From Streptomyces sp. VRA16 Mangrove soil (GTDB taxonomy: Bacteria > Actinomycetota > Actinomycetes > Streptomycetales > Streptomycetaceae): 64,000 nucleotides of DNA. The stretch is from assembly GCF_017377775.1 (NCBI RefSeq), contig NZ_JAFVLN010000015.1, positions 62,001 through 126,000 on the forward strand. The letters run 5' to 3'. Positions 26,988 to 35,027 of this stretch are shown piece after piece. Within the stretch, counting starts at the first letter, position 1. Every line of letters starts with the position of its first letter. The translations under genes were made by a program, and so were the position numbers. The notes below the pieces were generated by a model that was given only the letters and a program-made list of their open reading frames with translations, was not told the DNA's origin and searched no databases.

Positions 26988-27860
26988 TCAGACGGTGCGG
27001 GCGATCAGGTACCGGAACACATTGGGCATCCACACCGTGCCGTCCTGGCGCAGATACGGCTGCAGTGCCTCCGTCACCTCCTTGTCGACCTGCGTCGGAT
27101 CCGTGGCGCCCACCGCCGCGTCGAACAGCCCGGTGGACAGCAGTCCCTTGACCGCGCTCTCCGTGTCCGCGTAGCCGAAGGGGCATGCCACCCGGCCCGA
27201 GCCGTCGGGGCGCAGCCCGGCCCGGTGGGCGACCTCCTCCAGGTCGTCGCGCAGCGCGGGCCGCCAGCTGCCCGCACTGCGCAGCGGGTCGGCCAGCTTG
27301 GTGGCCACGCGCAGGACGGACGACGTGGTGCAGCGCTCAGGCGGACCCCATCCGACGAGCACCACGGCGGCGCCCCGCTCGGCGAGCGGCGCGGCGCTCT
27401 CCAGGAGTGAGGAGAGCCCCTCCGCGTCACCGGCCGTGCAACCGATCGGCTGGAAGGCGGTGATGATGTCGTACGGGGTGGCGTCGGGCCCGGCCACGAC
27501 GGCGTCGTCGCTGCCGTCGGTGAGCCGGACGGATGCGGTACGCGCCCGGGGGCGCTGCCCCTCCAAGGCGTCGGGCAGCAGACGCTCACGGGCGAGGGCG
27601 AGCCGCTCCGGTTCGACGGCCTCGACCCCGGTCACGGCCGCCCCGCGGGACGCGGCCATGAGCAGGGCGAGACCGGAACCGCAGCCGAGGCCCAGCAGAC
27701 GGGTGCCGGGACCGACCTCGAGCCGCTCGTACACCGCTTCGTAGAGCGGGACCAGCATCCGTTCCTGGATCTCCGCCCAGTCACGCGCGCGTGCGCACAG
27801 GTCCGCGCGCGGCACGGACGCCGCGTGAGGAAGGTGTCGCTGCACGAGCGTAGGTGTCAT
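26988..27860 (-). CDS. SAM-dependent methyltransferase-like protein
   Basis: This 290-residue protein has a class I methyltransferase fold. The SAM-binding loop is LLGLGCGSGLALLMAASRGA, followed by an acidic end of strand 2 (VTGVEAVEPERLALARERL) and later TPYDIITAFQPIGC and AAVVLVGWGPPERC. The substrate is unknown. The C-terminal part (DPTQVDKEVTEALQPYLRQD) is reminiscent of methyltransferases from secondary metabolism, but I cannot place it. The ATG follows GGGGAA. It is divergent from the proS gene, with 260 bases between them. Confidence 0.75.
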   Translation of the reverse strand: MTPTLVQRHLPHAASVPRADLCARARDWAEIQERMLVPLYEAVYERLEVGPGTRLLGLGCGSGLALLMAASRGAAVTGVEAVEPERLALARERLLPDALEGQRPRARTASVRLTDGSDDAVVAGPDATPYDIITAFQPIGCTAGDAEGLSSLLESAAPLAERGAAVVLVGWGPPERCTTSSVLRVATKLADPLRSAGSWRPALRDDLEEVAHRAGLRPDGSGRVACPFGYADTESAVKGLLSTGLFDAAVGATDPTQVDKEVTEALQPYLRQDGTVWMPNVFRYLIARTV

Positions 27861-28120
27861 CGAAAGTTCCCCAATTCACCGAGAGATGCCGAGAGTTGTC
27901 GCCGATGCGTATGGACCGTGTTCGCGCGCTCCTCGCACTCCCCCCGTATGCCAGAAAACTCCGCATCGTCCGCCGCGTCTAGGGGGTGTCGGGCAGGCGT
28001 ACGCACAATGCGCGCGTGCCCCGTCGTGCGCCCCCCTGGGGTCATATGACGCGTGCACGCGGGGGCATACGGGCGAAAAGGATTCGAGTACTCCGCAGCC
28101 CGCGCCCTAGCATGCGCGCC
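27861..28120. other. 260-bp divergent region between methyltransferase and proS
   Basis: This region separates two divergent genes and must contain both promoters. On the plus strand a -10-like TAGCAT (28108-28113) ends eight bases before the proS ATG, which fits a leaderless proS transcript. I see no clear -35 element and no operator-like repeat. Confidence 0.4.
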
Positions 28121-29536
28121 ATGGCCAAAGCCCCTGTACTCACGCCCCAGGCGGAAGATTTCCCGCGCTGGTACCAGGACCTGATCTCCAAGGCCGAACT
28201 GGCCGACAACGGGCCGGTGCGCGGCACGATGGTGATCCGACCGTACGGCTACGGCCTGTGGGAGCGGATGCAGCAGGACATGGACGCGCGTATCAAGGAG
28301 ACGGGCACGCAGAACGCGTACTTCCCGCTCCTGATCCCGCAGTCGTACCTGGTGAAGGAGGCCGACCACGTCGAGGGCTTCGCGCCCGAGCTGGCCGTGG
28401 TCACCCACGGCGGCGGCAAGGAGCTGGAGGAGCCGGCCGTCGTCCGCCCCACCTCCGAGATGATCATCAACGCCTCCTTCGCGAAGTGGGTGCAGAGCTA
28501 CCGAGATCTGCCGCTGCTCATCAACCAGTGGGCCAACGTGGTCCGCTGGGAACTGCGGCCGCGGCTCTTCCTGCGCACGACGGAATTCCTCTGGCAGGAG
28601 GGGCACACGGCGCACGCGACCTACGAGGAGGCGCGCGACTTCGCGGCGCGCATCCACCGGCACGTGTACGCGGACTTCATGGAGAACGTTCTCGCCATGG
28701 ACGTCCTCCTGGGACGCAAGACGCCCAAGGAGCGCTTCGCGGGCGCCATCAACACCCTCACGCTGGAAGGGATGATGGGCGACGGCAAGGCCCTCCAGAT
28801 GGGGACCAGCCATGAACTCGGCCAGAATTTCGCCAAGGCGTTCGGCACGCAGTACTTGTCGAAGGAGGGCAAGCAGGAGCTCGTCTGGCAGACCTCCTGG
28901 GGCTCGACGACCCGCATGATCGGCGCCCTGGTGATGATGCACGGCGACGACAACGGCCTCAGGGTCCCGCCGCGCCTCGCCCCCACCCAGGTCGTCGTGC
29001 TCGCCATCAAGGACGACGAGGCGGTGCTCGCCAAGGTGCGTGAGATCGGTGCCGCGCTCAAGGCGGCCGGGATCCGGGTCCAGGTCGACGACCGCACGGA
29101 CACCCCCTTCGGGAGGCGGGCCGTCGACTGGGAGCTCAAGGGCGTCCCCGTCCGCGTGGAGATCGGCCCGCGCGACCTGGAGAGCGGCACCGCGATGCTG
29201 GCCCGGCGCATCCCCGGCGGCAAGGAGCCGGTCGCGATCGACGCGCTCGCCGGACTGCTGCCGGGCCTCCTCGAAGAGGACCAGGCCCTCCTCCTGAAGC
29301 AGTCGCGCGACCGCCGCACGTCCCGGACCAGCGACGTCGCCACCGTCGACGAGGCCGTCGAGGCGACCGCGGCCGGCGGCTGGGCGCGCATCCCGTGGGC
29401 CACGCTCGGCGAGGCGGGGGAGGCGCGGCTCGCCGAGCACGCGGTGTCCGTACGGTGTCTGCTCGCCGCGGACGGGTCGGTGCCGGAGGCCGACGACGCA
29501 CCCGGTAACGTCGCCGTCGTGGCGCGCGCCTACTGA
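28121..29536 (+). CDS. proS: Prolyl-tRNA synthetase, archaeal/eukaryotic type
   Basis: This 471-residue class II synthetase charges tRNA-Pro. It begins DFPRWYQDLISKAELADNG, then has motif 1 region RPYGYGLWERMQQDMD, motif 2 WELRPRLFLRTTEFLWQEGHTAHA and motif 3 SWGSTTRMIGALVM. The short length, the lack of the bacterial editing insertion between motifs 2 and 3, and the C-terminal Tyr (VVARAY) place it with archaeal/eukaryotic-type ProRS. Many Streptomyces also have a bacterial-type ProRS elsewhere. ATG 28121 matches the family N-terminus, has no ribosome binding site, and follows a -10-like element. Confidence 0.95.
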   Translation: MAKAPVLTPQAEDFPRWYQDLISKAELADNGPVRGTMVIRPYGYGLWERMQQDMDARIKETGTQNAYFPLLIPQSYLVKEADHVEGFAPELAVVTHGGGKELEEPAVVRPTSEMIINASFAKWVQSYRDLPLLINQWANVVRWELRPRLFLRTTEFLWQEGHTAHATYEEARDFAARIHRHVYADFMENVLAMDVLLGRKTPKERFAGAINTLTLEGMMGDGKALQMGTSHELGQNFAKAFGTQYLSKEGKQELVWQTSWGSTTRMIGALVMMHGDDNGLRVPPRLAPTQVVVLAIKDDEAVLAKVREIGAALKAAGIRVQVDDRTDTPFGRRAVDWELKGVPVRVEIGPRDLESGTAMLARRIPGGKEPVAIDALAGLLPGLLEEDQALLLKQSRDRRTSRTSDVATVDEAVEATAAGGWARIPWATLGEAGEARLAEHAVSVRCLLAADGSVPEADDAPGNVAVVARAY

Positions 29537-29562
29537 GGCCGAATGTGACCCTTGTACATCTG

Positions 29563-29600
29563 ACGCCCCGGCGCGCGGTCCCGTCTACGCGCCGGGGCGT
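29563..29600 (+). terminator. Hairpin terminator after proS
   Basis: A perfect 13-bp stem (ACGCCCCGGCGCG 29563-29575, CGCGCCGGGGCGT 29588-29600) with a 12-base loop starts 27 bases after the proS stop, followed by ACGTGTTACT. Confidence 0.75.
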
Positions 29601-29715
29601 ACGTGTTACTACGCACCACCTTGGTGTGAGCTGTGAGGCTTCTCCGCAGATCAGCGCACCCGCCCTCGTCAGGACGCATCAGCGGCAACTGACTGGTACG
29701 TGCAAATTATTTGGG

Positions 29716-29766
29716 ATGCCCCGGAATAGGAACACGGAGGCACCCCGGCTCGTTGTCACGACGTGA
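29716..29766 (+). CDS. Possible 16-codon upstream ORF coupled to the SprT-like gene
   Basis: A short frame MPRNRNTEAPRLVVTT runs from ATG 29716 to TGA 29764-29766 and overlaps the GTG start of the SprT-like gene in a GTGA arrangement. That GTG lacks its own nearby Shine-Dalgarno sequence, so translation could be passed from this frame by coupling. An AT-rich -10-like AATTAT at 29705-29710 lies just upstream. The frame may equally be chance; only conservation would settle it. Confidence 0.3.
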   Translation: MPRNRNTEAPRLVVTT

Positions 29767-30359
29767 GCACGACACCACCTGTTCTCGCCGCAGAGCTGGC
29801 AGGGGCGTGGGCCGACATTCAGCGGCACCACCCCGAACTGCCGGATCTTGCCGCGCCCGAATCCCTGATCGGGGAGTCGTCGTCCGCCTGCGGACACGAG
29901 CTCTCCTTCGAGCGACTCCTCCATGAGGCAGTCCACGGCATCGCAGCCGCGCGCGGAATCCGCGACACCTCGCGCGCCGGCCGGTACCACAACCGCAGAT
30001 TCCTCGCCATCGCCGAGGAGCTCGGCCTCGACCATCCCGACGAGCCGCACCCCAGCAGCGGCTTCTCGCTGGTCACGCTGAACTCCGAGGCGAAGCAGCG
30101 CTACCGGCAGACGATCGAGCGGCTCCAGCGCGCGCTGAAGGCGCACACGGTGGCGACGGCCGCGGACACCAAGCGCAGCTTCCGCGGCCCGGCCGCGCGG
30201 CACGGCTCCTCCGGGGGCGGCGTCCGCGTCAAGGCCGTCTGCGACTGCGGCCGCAATGTCCGCGTCGTGCCCTCGGTGCTCGCCCAGGCGCCGATCGTGT
30301 GCGGTGGGTGCGGCAAGCCGTTCCGCATCCCGGAGGTCGTCGGCGCCGCCGCGAGCTGA
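29763..30359 (+). CDS. SprT-like zinc metalloprotease-type protein
   Basis: This 198-residue protein carries HEAVHG (His54, Glu55, His58), an HExxH zinc motif, and a downstream His78 in GRYHNRRFLAIAEELGL, the arrangement of SprT-like domains. A C-terminal zinc ribbon follows (CDCGRN...CGGCGKPF). SprT/Spartan relatives cleave DNA-bound proteins, but bacterial stand-alone forms are poorly characterised, so activity is inferred. It is conserved just upstream of rpsP in Streptomyces as I recall. The start is GTG 29763. Confidence 0.8.
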   Translation: MSTTPPVLAAELAGAWADIQRHHPELPDLAAPESLIGESSSACGHELSFERLLHEAVHGIAAARGIRDTSRAGRYHNRRFLAIAEELGLDHPDEPHPSSGFSLVTLNSEAKQRYRQTIERLQRALKAHTVATAADTKRSFRGPAARHGSSGGGVRVKAVCDCGRNVRVVPSVLAQAPIVCGGCGKPFRIPEVVGAAAS

Positions 30360-30386
30360 CCTCCTGGTAGGGCGGTCGGACGCGGG

Positions 30387-30416
30387 TTCGGCCGCCCCGT
30401 CGGGGTGTGGCACAAT
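30387..30416 (+). promoter_or_regulatory. Putative rpsP promoter
   Basis: TTCGGC at 30387-30392, an 18-bp spacer and CACAAT at 30411-30416 form a Streptomyces-style promoter. It starts the ribosomal/tRNA-modification block about 130 bases before the rpsP GTG. Confidence 0.35.
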
Positions 30417-30551
30417 GGCTAGCTGTACTCGACAGTCGCACAGGACCCCTCTCTCCTCCGGCTGACGCGTCCATCGGGCACTCGGGTACCGCAACCCCAC
30501 GCGGCAATCTCGCCGTGCCCACCCACGTCAAGACCAGGAGACACCACTCCC

Positions 30552-30974
30552 GTGGCAGTCAAGATCAAGCTGAAGCGTCTGGGCAAGATCCGTTCGCCTC
30601 ACTACCGCATCGTCGTCGCCGACTCCCGTACCCGCCGTGACGGCCGGGCCATCGAGGAGATCGGTCTGTACCACCCGGTGCAGAACCCCTCGCGCATCGA
30701 GGTCGACTCGGAGCGCGCGCAGTACTGGCTGGGTGTCGGCGCGCAGCCGACCGAGCCGGTTCTCGCCATCCTGAAGCTCACCGGTGACTGGCAGAAGCAC
30801 AAGGGTCTGCCGGCCCCGGAGCCGCTGAAGGTCGCCGAGCCGAAGGCCGCCCGCCCCTCCTTCGAGGCGCTGGCCACGGCCGACGAGCCCAAGGGTGAGG
30901 CCATCACCCAGAAGAAGAAGGCTGAGAAGAAGGACGAGGCCGCTGAGGCTGCGTCCGAGTCGACCGAGGCCTGA
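30552..30974 (+). CDS. rpsP: 30S ribosomal protein S16
   Basis: This 140-residue protein starts AVKIKLKRLGKIRSPHYRIV, the hallmark of S16, followed by RDGRAIEEIGLYHP. S16 is an early assembly protein of the small subunit. The C-terminus is extended by about 50 residues rich in Lys, Ala and Glu, as in other actinobacteria. An AGGAGA site precedes the GTG. The KH-domain gene starts two bases after the stop. Confidence 0.97.
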   Translation: MAVKIKLKRLGKIRSPHYRIVVADSRTRRDGRAIEEIGLYHPVQNPSRIEVDSERAQYWLGVGAQPTEPVLAILKLTGDWQKHKGLPAPEPLKVAEPKAARPSFEALATADEPKGEAITQKKKAEKKDEAAEAASESTEA

Positions 30975-30976
30975 GC

Positions 30977-31216
30977 ATGCTCGAGGAGGCTCTTGAGCAC
31001 CTCGTGAAGGGCATTGTCGACAACCCCGACGATGTGCAGGTCGCCTCGCGCAACCTGCGCCGTGGGCGCGTGCTGGAGGTCCGGGTCCACCCCGACGACC
31101 TCGGCAAGGTGATCGGCCGCAACGGCCGCACCGCGCGTGCTCTGCGTACCGTCGTGGGCGCCATCGGCGGCCGCGGTGTCCGCGTCGACCTCGTCGACGT
31201 GGACCAGGTCCGCTGA
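30977..31216 (+). CDS. KH-domain RNA-binding protein (YlqC/KhpA family)
   Basis: This 79-residue protein is the small KH-domain protein found between rpsP and rimM in many Gram-positive bacteria. The KH motif VIGRNGRTARALRTVV contains the GxxG loop (GRNG). KhpA homologues bind many RNAs and affect cell size in firmicutes; the actinobacterial role is less known. It starts two bases after rpsP and is surely cotranscribed with it. Confidence 0.93.
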   Translation: MLEEALEHLVKGIVDNPDDVQVASRNLRRGRVLEVRVHPDDLGKVIGRNGRTARALRTVVGAIGGRGVRVDLVDVDQVR

Positions 31217-31236
31217 CAAAGTTGAACACCGGCTCG

Positions 31237-31268
31237 GGCCGGGGAGGGCCTCAGGGCCGTCCCCGGCC
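31237..31268 (+). terminator. Possible hairpin between the KH gene and rimM
   Basis: GGCCGGGGA (31237-31245) pairs with TCCCCGGCC (31260-31268) across a 14-base loop, followed by TTAGTCGT. It could attenuate readthrough from rpsP-KH into rimM-trmD, or mark the end of the first unit. Confidence 0.5.
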
Positions 31269-31295
31269 TTAGTCGTATGACAGGAGACACTGCAC

Positions 31296-31853
31296 GTGCA
31301 GCTGGTAGTAGGGCGCATCGGCCGCGCCCACGGCATCAAGGGTGAAGTGACCATCGAGGTGCGCACCGACGAGCCGGAGCTGCGGCTCGGCCCCGGCGCC
31401 GTCCTCGCGACCGACCCCGCCGCCACGGGACCGCTCACCATCGAGACCGGCCGGGTGCACTCCGGCCGGCTGCTGCTGCGCTTCGAGGGCGTACGCGACC
31501 GGACCGCGGCCGAGGCGCTGCGCAACACCCTGCTGATCGCCGAGGTCGACCCGAACGAACTCCCCGAGGAAGAGGACGAGTTCTACGACCACCAGCTCAT
31601 GGACCTCGACATCGTCACCACCGACGGCACCGAGGTCGGGCGCATCACGGAGATCTCGCACCTGCCCTCGCAGGACCTGTTCATCGTGGAGCGGCCCGAC
31701 GGCAGCGAGGTCATGATCCCGTTCGTCGAGGAGATCGTCGTCGAGATCGACCTCGAGGAGCAGAAGGCCGTCATCGACCCGCCGCCCGGCCTCATCGACG
31801 ACCGCGCCGAGACCGTCTCCTCCCGCGAGGACTCCGGGAAGGCCGACGACTGA
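31296..31853 (+). CDS. rimM: Ribosome maturation factor RimM
   Basis: This 185-residue protein binds S19 and helps mature the 30S head. The N-terminal RimM domain starts QLVVGRIGRAHGIKGEVTIE and the PRC-barrel domain contains EFYDHQLMDLDIVT and HLPSQDLFIV. The C-terminal acidic tail matches the family. The GTG follows CAGGAGA. Its TGA overlaps the trmD ATG (TGATG), so the two are translationally coupled. Confidence 0.97.
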   Translation: MQLVVGRIGRAHGIKGEVTIEVRTDEPELRLGPGAVLATDPAATGPLTIETGRVHSGRLLLRFEGVRDRTAAEALRNTLLIAEVDPNELPEEEDEFYDHQLMDLDIVTTDGTEVGRITEISHLPSQDLFIVERPDGSEVMIPFVEEIVVEIDLEEQKAVIDPPPGLIDDRAETVSSREDSGKADD

Positions 31854-32674
31854 TGCGCCTCGATGTCGTCACGATCTTCCCCGAGTACCTGGAACCGCTG
31901 AACGTCTCGCTCGTCGGCAAGGCACGCGCGCGTGGTCAACTCGACGTCCACGTGCACGACTTGCGGCAGTGGACGCACGACCGGCACAACACGGTCGACG
32001 ACACCCCCTACGGCGGCGGCCCCGGCATGGTCATGAAGACCGACCCGTGGGGCGACTGCCTCGACGACGTCCTCGCCGACGGGTACGAGGACGGGGCGCA
32101 CGGCCCCGTCCTGGTCGTTCCCACGCCCTCCGGGCGCCCCTTCACCCAGGAACTCGCCGTCGAGCTCTCCGAGCGCCCCTGGCTGGTCTTCACGCCCGCG
32201 CGCTACGAGGGCATCGACCGGCGCGTCATCGACGAGTACGCGACCCGTATGCCGGTCTACGAGGTCTCCATCGGGGACTACGTGCTCGCGGGCGGGGAGG
32301 CCGCCGTTCTGGTCGTCACGGAGGCCGTGGCCCGCCTGCTGCCGGGTGTCCTCGGCAACGCGGCCTCGCACCAGGACGACTCCTTCGCGCCCGGCGCCAT
32401 GGCGAACCTCCTCGAAGGGCCCGTCTACACCAAGCCGCCCGAGTGGCGCGGCCGGGACATCCCCGAGGTGCTGCTCAGCGGCCACCACGGCAAGATCGCC
32501 CGCTGGCGCAGGGACGAGGCGCTGCGCCGCACCACCCGCAACCGGCCCGACCTGATCGAGCGCACCGACCCCAAGGCCTTCGACAAGAAGGACCGCGAAA
32601 TGCTCTCGATCCTGGGCTGGGGTCCGGGCCCCGACGGCCGATTTGGGCCCATGGCCCCGGCCATGGAAGAATAG
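31853..32674 (+). CDS. trmD: tRNA (guanine-N1)-methyltransferase TrmD
   Basis: This 273-residue SPOUT methyltransferase makes m1G37 in tRNAs that read CNN codons and prevents frameshifting. The start RLDVVTIFPEYLEPLN, the SAM-binding knot (YEGIDRRVIDEY, SIGDYVLAGGE) and the catalytic region GGGPGMVMKTDPW are intact. It overlaps rimM by one base and is followed, after 132 bases, by rplS, the standard order. Confidence 0.97.
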   Translation: MRLDVVTIFPEYLEPLNVSLVGKARARGQLDVHVHDLRQWTHDRHNTVDDTPYGGGPGMVMKTDPWGDCLDDVLADGYEDGAHGPVLVVPTPSGRPFTQELAVELSERPWLVFTPARYEGIDRRVIDEYATRMPVYEVSIGDYVLAGGEAAVLVVTEAVARLLPGVLGNAASHQDDSFAPGAMANLLEGPVYTKPPEWRGRDIPEVLLSGHHGKIARWRRDEALRRTTRNRPDLIERTDPKAFDKKDREMLSILGWGPGPDGRFGPMAPAMEE

Positions 32675-32806
32675 GCCGCTGCTGTACGTCCAACCTGCGC
32701 CCCTGCCACAGGGGGACATGACGCAGGCCCGACGCGATCAGCTACCGAAACTCATCACTTATCTCCCGCCGATGACCTGTGGCATGGGCGAAGAAAGCAG
32801 ACGATC

Positions 32807-33157
32807 ATGTCTCACCTGCTCGACTCCGTCGACTCCGCGTCGCTGCGCAGCGACATCCCGGCCTTCCGCCCGGGTGACACCGTCAACGTCCACGTCCGCG
32901 TCATCGAGGGCAACCGCTCCCGTGTGCAGCAGTTCAAGGGCGTAGTCATCCGCCGCCAGGGCGCCGGTGTCCGCGAGACCTTCACGGTCCGCAAGGTCTC
33001 CTTCTCCGTCGGCGTCGAGCGCACCTTCCCGGTGCACACCCCGATCGTCGAGAAGATCGAGCTCGTCACCAAGGGTGACGTCCGTCGCGCCAAGCTGTAC
33101 TACCTGCGCGAGCTGCGCGGCAAGGCTGCGAAGATCAAGGAGAAGCGCGAGAACTGA
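32807..33157 (+). CDS. rplS: 50S ribosomal protein L19
   Basis: This 116-residue protein contains the L19 signatures FRPGDTVNVHVRVIEGN, RVQQFKGVVIRRQGAG and the terminal RRAKLYYLRELRGKAAKIKE. L19 sits at the subunit interface. The 132-base gap after trmD suggests its own promoter or leader, but I see no clear element. The signal peptidase cluster starts 45 bases downstream. Confidence 0.97.
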   Translation: MSHLLDSVDSASLRSDIPAFRPGDTVNVHVRVIEGNRSRVQQFKGVVIRRQGAGVRETFTVRKVSFSVGVERTFPVHTPIVEKIELVTKGDVRRAKLYYLRELRGKAAKIKEKREN

Positions 33158-33202
33158 TCTCGCGTTCGGAGTCACAGCGCCGCCGGATAGCATCTGGCCT
33201 CG

Positions 33203-33919
33203 ATGGACACCGAAGCACAGCATGTGGAGCGCGACCGCTCCTCCCAGCCCGACGAGCACGCCTCGGAGGGCGAGGAGGACCGGTCGCGCTCCTCTTTGCT
33301 TTCCCGGGCCGTGGCCGCCGCGGCGGACTGGCTGCCCGGCGGCCGCATCACGCTCGCGCTGCTGACCGGCCTCGTGCTGCTGCTGGCCTTCAGCGTCTTC
33401 GTGATGCAGCCGTTCCAGATTCCCAGCGGCTCGATGGAGTCCACATTGAGGGTCGGGGACCGCGTTCTCGTAAATAAGTTGGCGTACCGTTTCGGTGCCG
33501 AGCCGAAGCGTGGGGACGTGGTCGTCTTCGACGGCGACGGGTACTTCGGTGACGCCGACTACATCAAGCGTGTCGTGGGCGTGGGGGGAGACCATGTGGT
33601 CTGCTGCGACAGCAAGGGGAGGATCGAGGTGAACGGGCAGTCCGTGGACGAGCGCTCCCTCCTGTACGCCGGGGACGCGCCTTCGGAGGCGGCGTTCGAC
33701 ATCAAGGTTCCCGACGGCACCCTCTTCCTCCTCGGTGACCACCGCAGCGACTCCCGTGACTCCCGGGACCTCATGGGCGCGCCCGGCGGCGGCTTCCTCC
33801 CGCTCGACCACGTGATCGGCAAGGCCGAGTGGGTCGCCTGGCCGTCGGGACACTGGCGCTCCCTGTCGCGTGCGGACGTCTACGCGCGCGTGCCCGCTCC
33901 CGGCGGCTTGCATGGGTAG
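33203..33919 (+). CDS. sipW: Type I signal peptidase (first of four)
   Basis: This 238-residue membrane serine protease removes signal peptides from exported proteins. One membrane helix (ITLALLTGLVLLLAFSVFVM, about residues 49-68) precedes the catalytic PSGSMES (Ser77), and the catalytic lysine lies in YIKRVVGVGGD (Lys122). The GDHRSDSRDSRD box is present. Unlike the next two copies it lacks a C-terminal anchor. The name follows the S. lividans sipW-sipX-sipY-sipZ order. The last codons overlap the next gene. Confidence 0.92.
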   Translation: MDTEAQHVERDRSSQPDEHASEGEEDRSRSSLLSRAVAAAADWLPGGRITLALLTGLVLLLAFSVFVMQPFQIPSGSMESTLRVGDRVLVNKLAYRFGAEPKRGDVVVFDGDGYFGDADYIKRVVGVGGDHVVCCDSKGRIEVNGQSVDERSLLYAGDAPSEAAFDIKVPDGTLFLLGDHRSDSRDSRDLMGAPGGGFLPLDHVIGKAEWVAWPSGHWRSLSRADVYARVPAPGGLHG

Positions 33920-35027
33920 GCGGGGCAAGGCCCGCACGGGCCACCGCACCGACGATCAGCTGCCCACGGGGAGCCGGCGCGCCGCGGGGCGCGCGCCCGC
34001 CAGCCGGGTCGAGCGGCGCAAGCTCGCCCGCAAGGTGAAGCGCAAGCGCAGGCGTTCCGCGCTCAAGGAGATCCCCCTCCTCATAGGCGTGGCCCTGCTC
34101 ATAGCCCTGGTCCTCAAGACCTTCCTCGTCCAGGCCTTCGTGATCCCGTCCGGCTCCATGGAGCAGACGATCAAGATCGGCGACCGGGTTGTGGTCGACA
34201 AGCTCACCCCCTGGTTCGGTGCCGAGGTGCACCGCGGCGACGTCGTCGTCTTCAAGGACCCCGGTCAGTGGCTCTCGGCCGAGACGGGCGAGAAGAAGGA
34301 CCCGCCGGTCGGCGTGAAGCAGATCAAGGAGGGGCTGACCTGGATCGGTCTGCTGCCCTCCGACAACGACCGCGACCTGATCAAGCGGGTCGTGGGCGTC
34401 GGCGGCGACACCGTGAAGTGCTGCGACAAGCAGGGCCGCGTCACCGTGAACGGGACGCCGCTGAACGAGACGTCGTACATCCACCCCGGCAACACCCCTT
34501 CCAAGTTCGATTTTTCGGTGAAGGTTCCCGAGGGCCGGCTGTTCGTGATGGGCGACCACCGCGCCAACTCGGCGGACTCCCGCTACCACCTCAGCGAGGC
34601 GTACCACGGCACCGTCTCCGAGGACTCGGTCGTCGGACGGGCCCGCGCCATCGTCTGGCCGATCGGCAACTGGACCACGCTCAAGGAGCCCGAGACGTTC
34701 TCGGCCGTGGCCGACGCGCAAGGCGACGGGTCGGCCTCCGCGTCCGGCGCGTCGCATAAGGTGGCCACCACGAACAGCGTCGTCACGGGTTCGAACACAT
34801 CGGATTCGGACGGAATGATCCCCCTCCCGACCCCTGCGGAACTCCCGCTCGTTATGGGAGTGGTGGGCCTGTATCGCGCAGGGATCAGGCAGCGGCACGG
34901 AGTGAGGAGTGGATGTGGGGGACTTGGCGGTCGGCGCACGGTCAGGGCAGGGGCCCGAAGAGCAGCCCGAGCGATCCGACGACGCGGCGAGTCCGGCCGT
35001 GACGGACCAGGGGCCGGCCGACGGTGA
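33912..35027 (+). CDS. sipX: Type I signal peptidase (second), with run-on C-terminus
   Basis: This signal peptidase starts at ATG 33912, overlapping sipW by 8 bases. A basic N-terminus (KLARKVKRKRRRSALK) precedes the helix, then PSGSMEQT (Ser82) and DLIKRVVGVGGD (Lys158), both intact, and the GDHRANSADSR box. A weak C-terminal hydrophobic segment (LPLVMGVVGLY) follows. The frame then lacks a stop and continues about 40 Arg/Gly-rich residues, ending at 35027, overlapping sipY by 113 bases. Relatives I recall stop near 34905, so the tail may reflect a lost stop or an indel. Confidence 0.85.
   Translation: MGRRGKARTGHRTDDQLPTGSRRAAGRAPASRVERRKLARKVKRKRRRSALKEIPLLIGVALLIALVLKTFLVQAFVIPSGSMEQTIKIGDRVVVDKLTPWFGAEVHRGDVVVFKDPGQWLSAETGEKKDPPVGVKQIKEGLTWIGLLPSDNDRDLIKRVVGVGGDTVKCCDKQGRVTVNGTPLNETSYIHPGNTPSKFDFSVKVPEGRLFVMGDHRANSADSRYHLSEAYHGTVSEDSVVGRARAIVWPIGNWTTLKEPETFSAVADAQGDGSASASGASHKVATTNSVVTGSNTSDSDGMIPLPTPAELPLVMGVVGLYRAGIRQRHGVRSGCGGLGGRRTVRAGARRAARAIRRRGESGRDGPGAGRR

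Noticed and set aside
30405..30430. tRNA-like sequence upstream of rpsP
   Set aside because: The stretch near GTGTGGCACAATGG does not fold into a cloverleaf and lacks T-arm consensus; it is better read as a promoter region.
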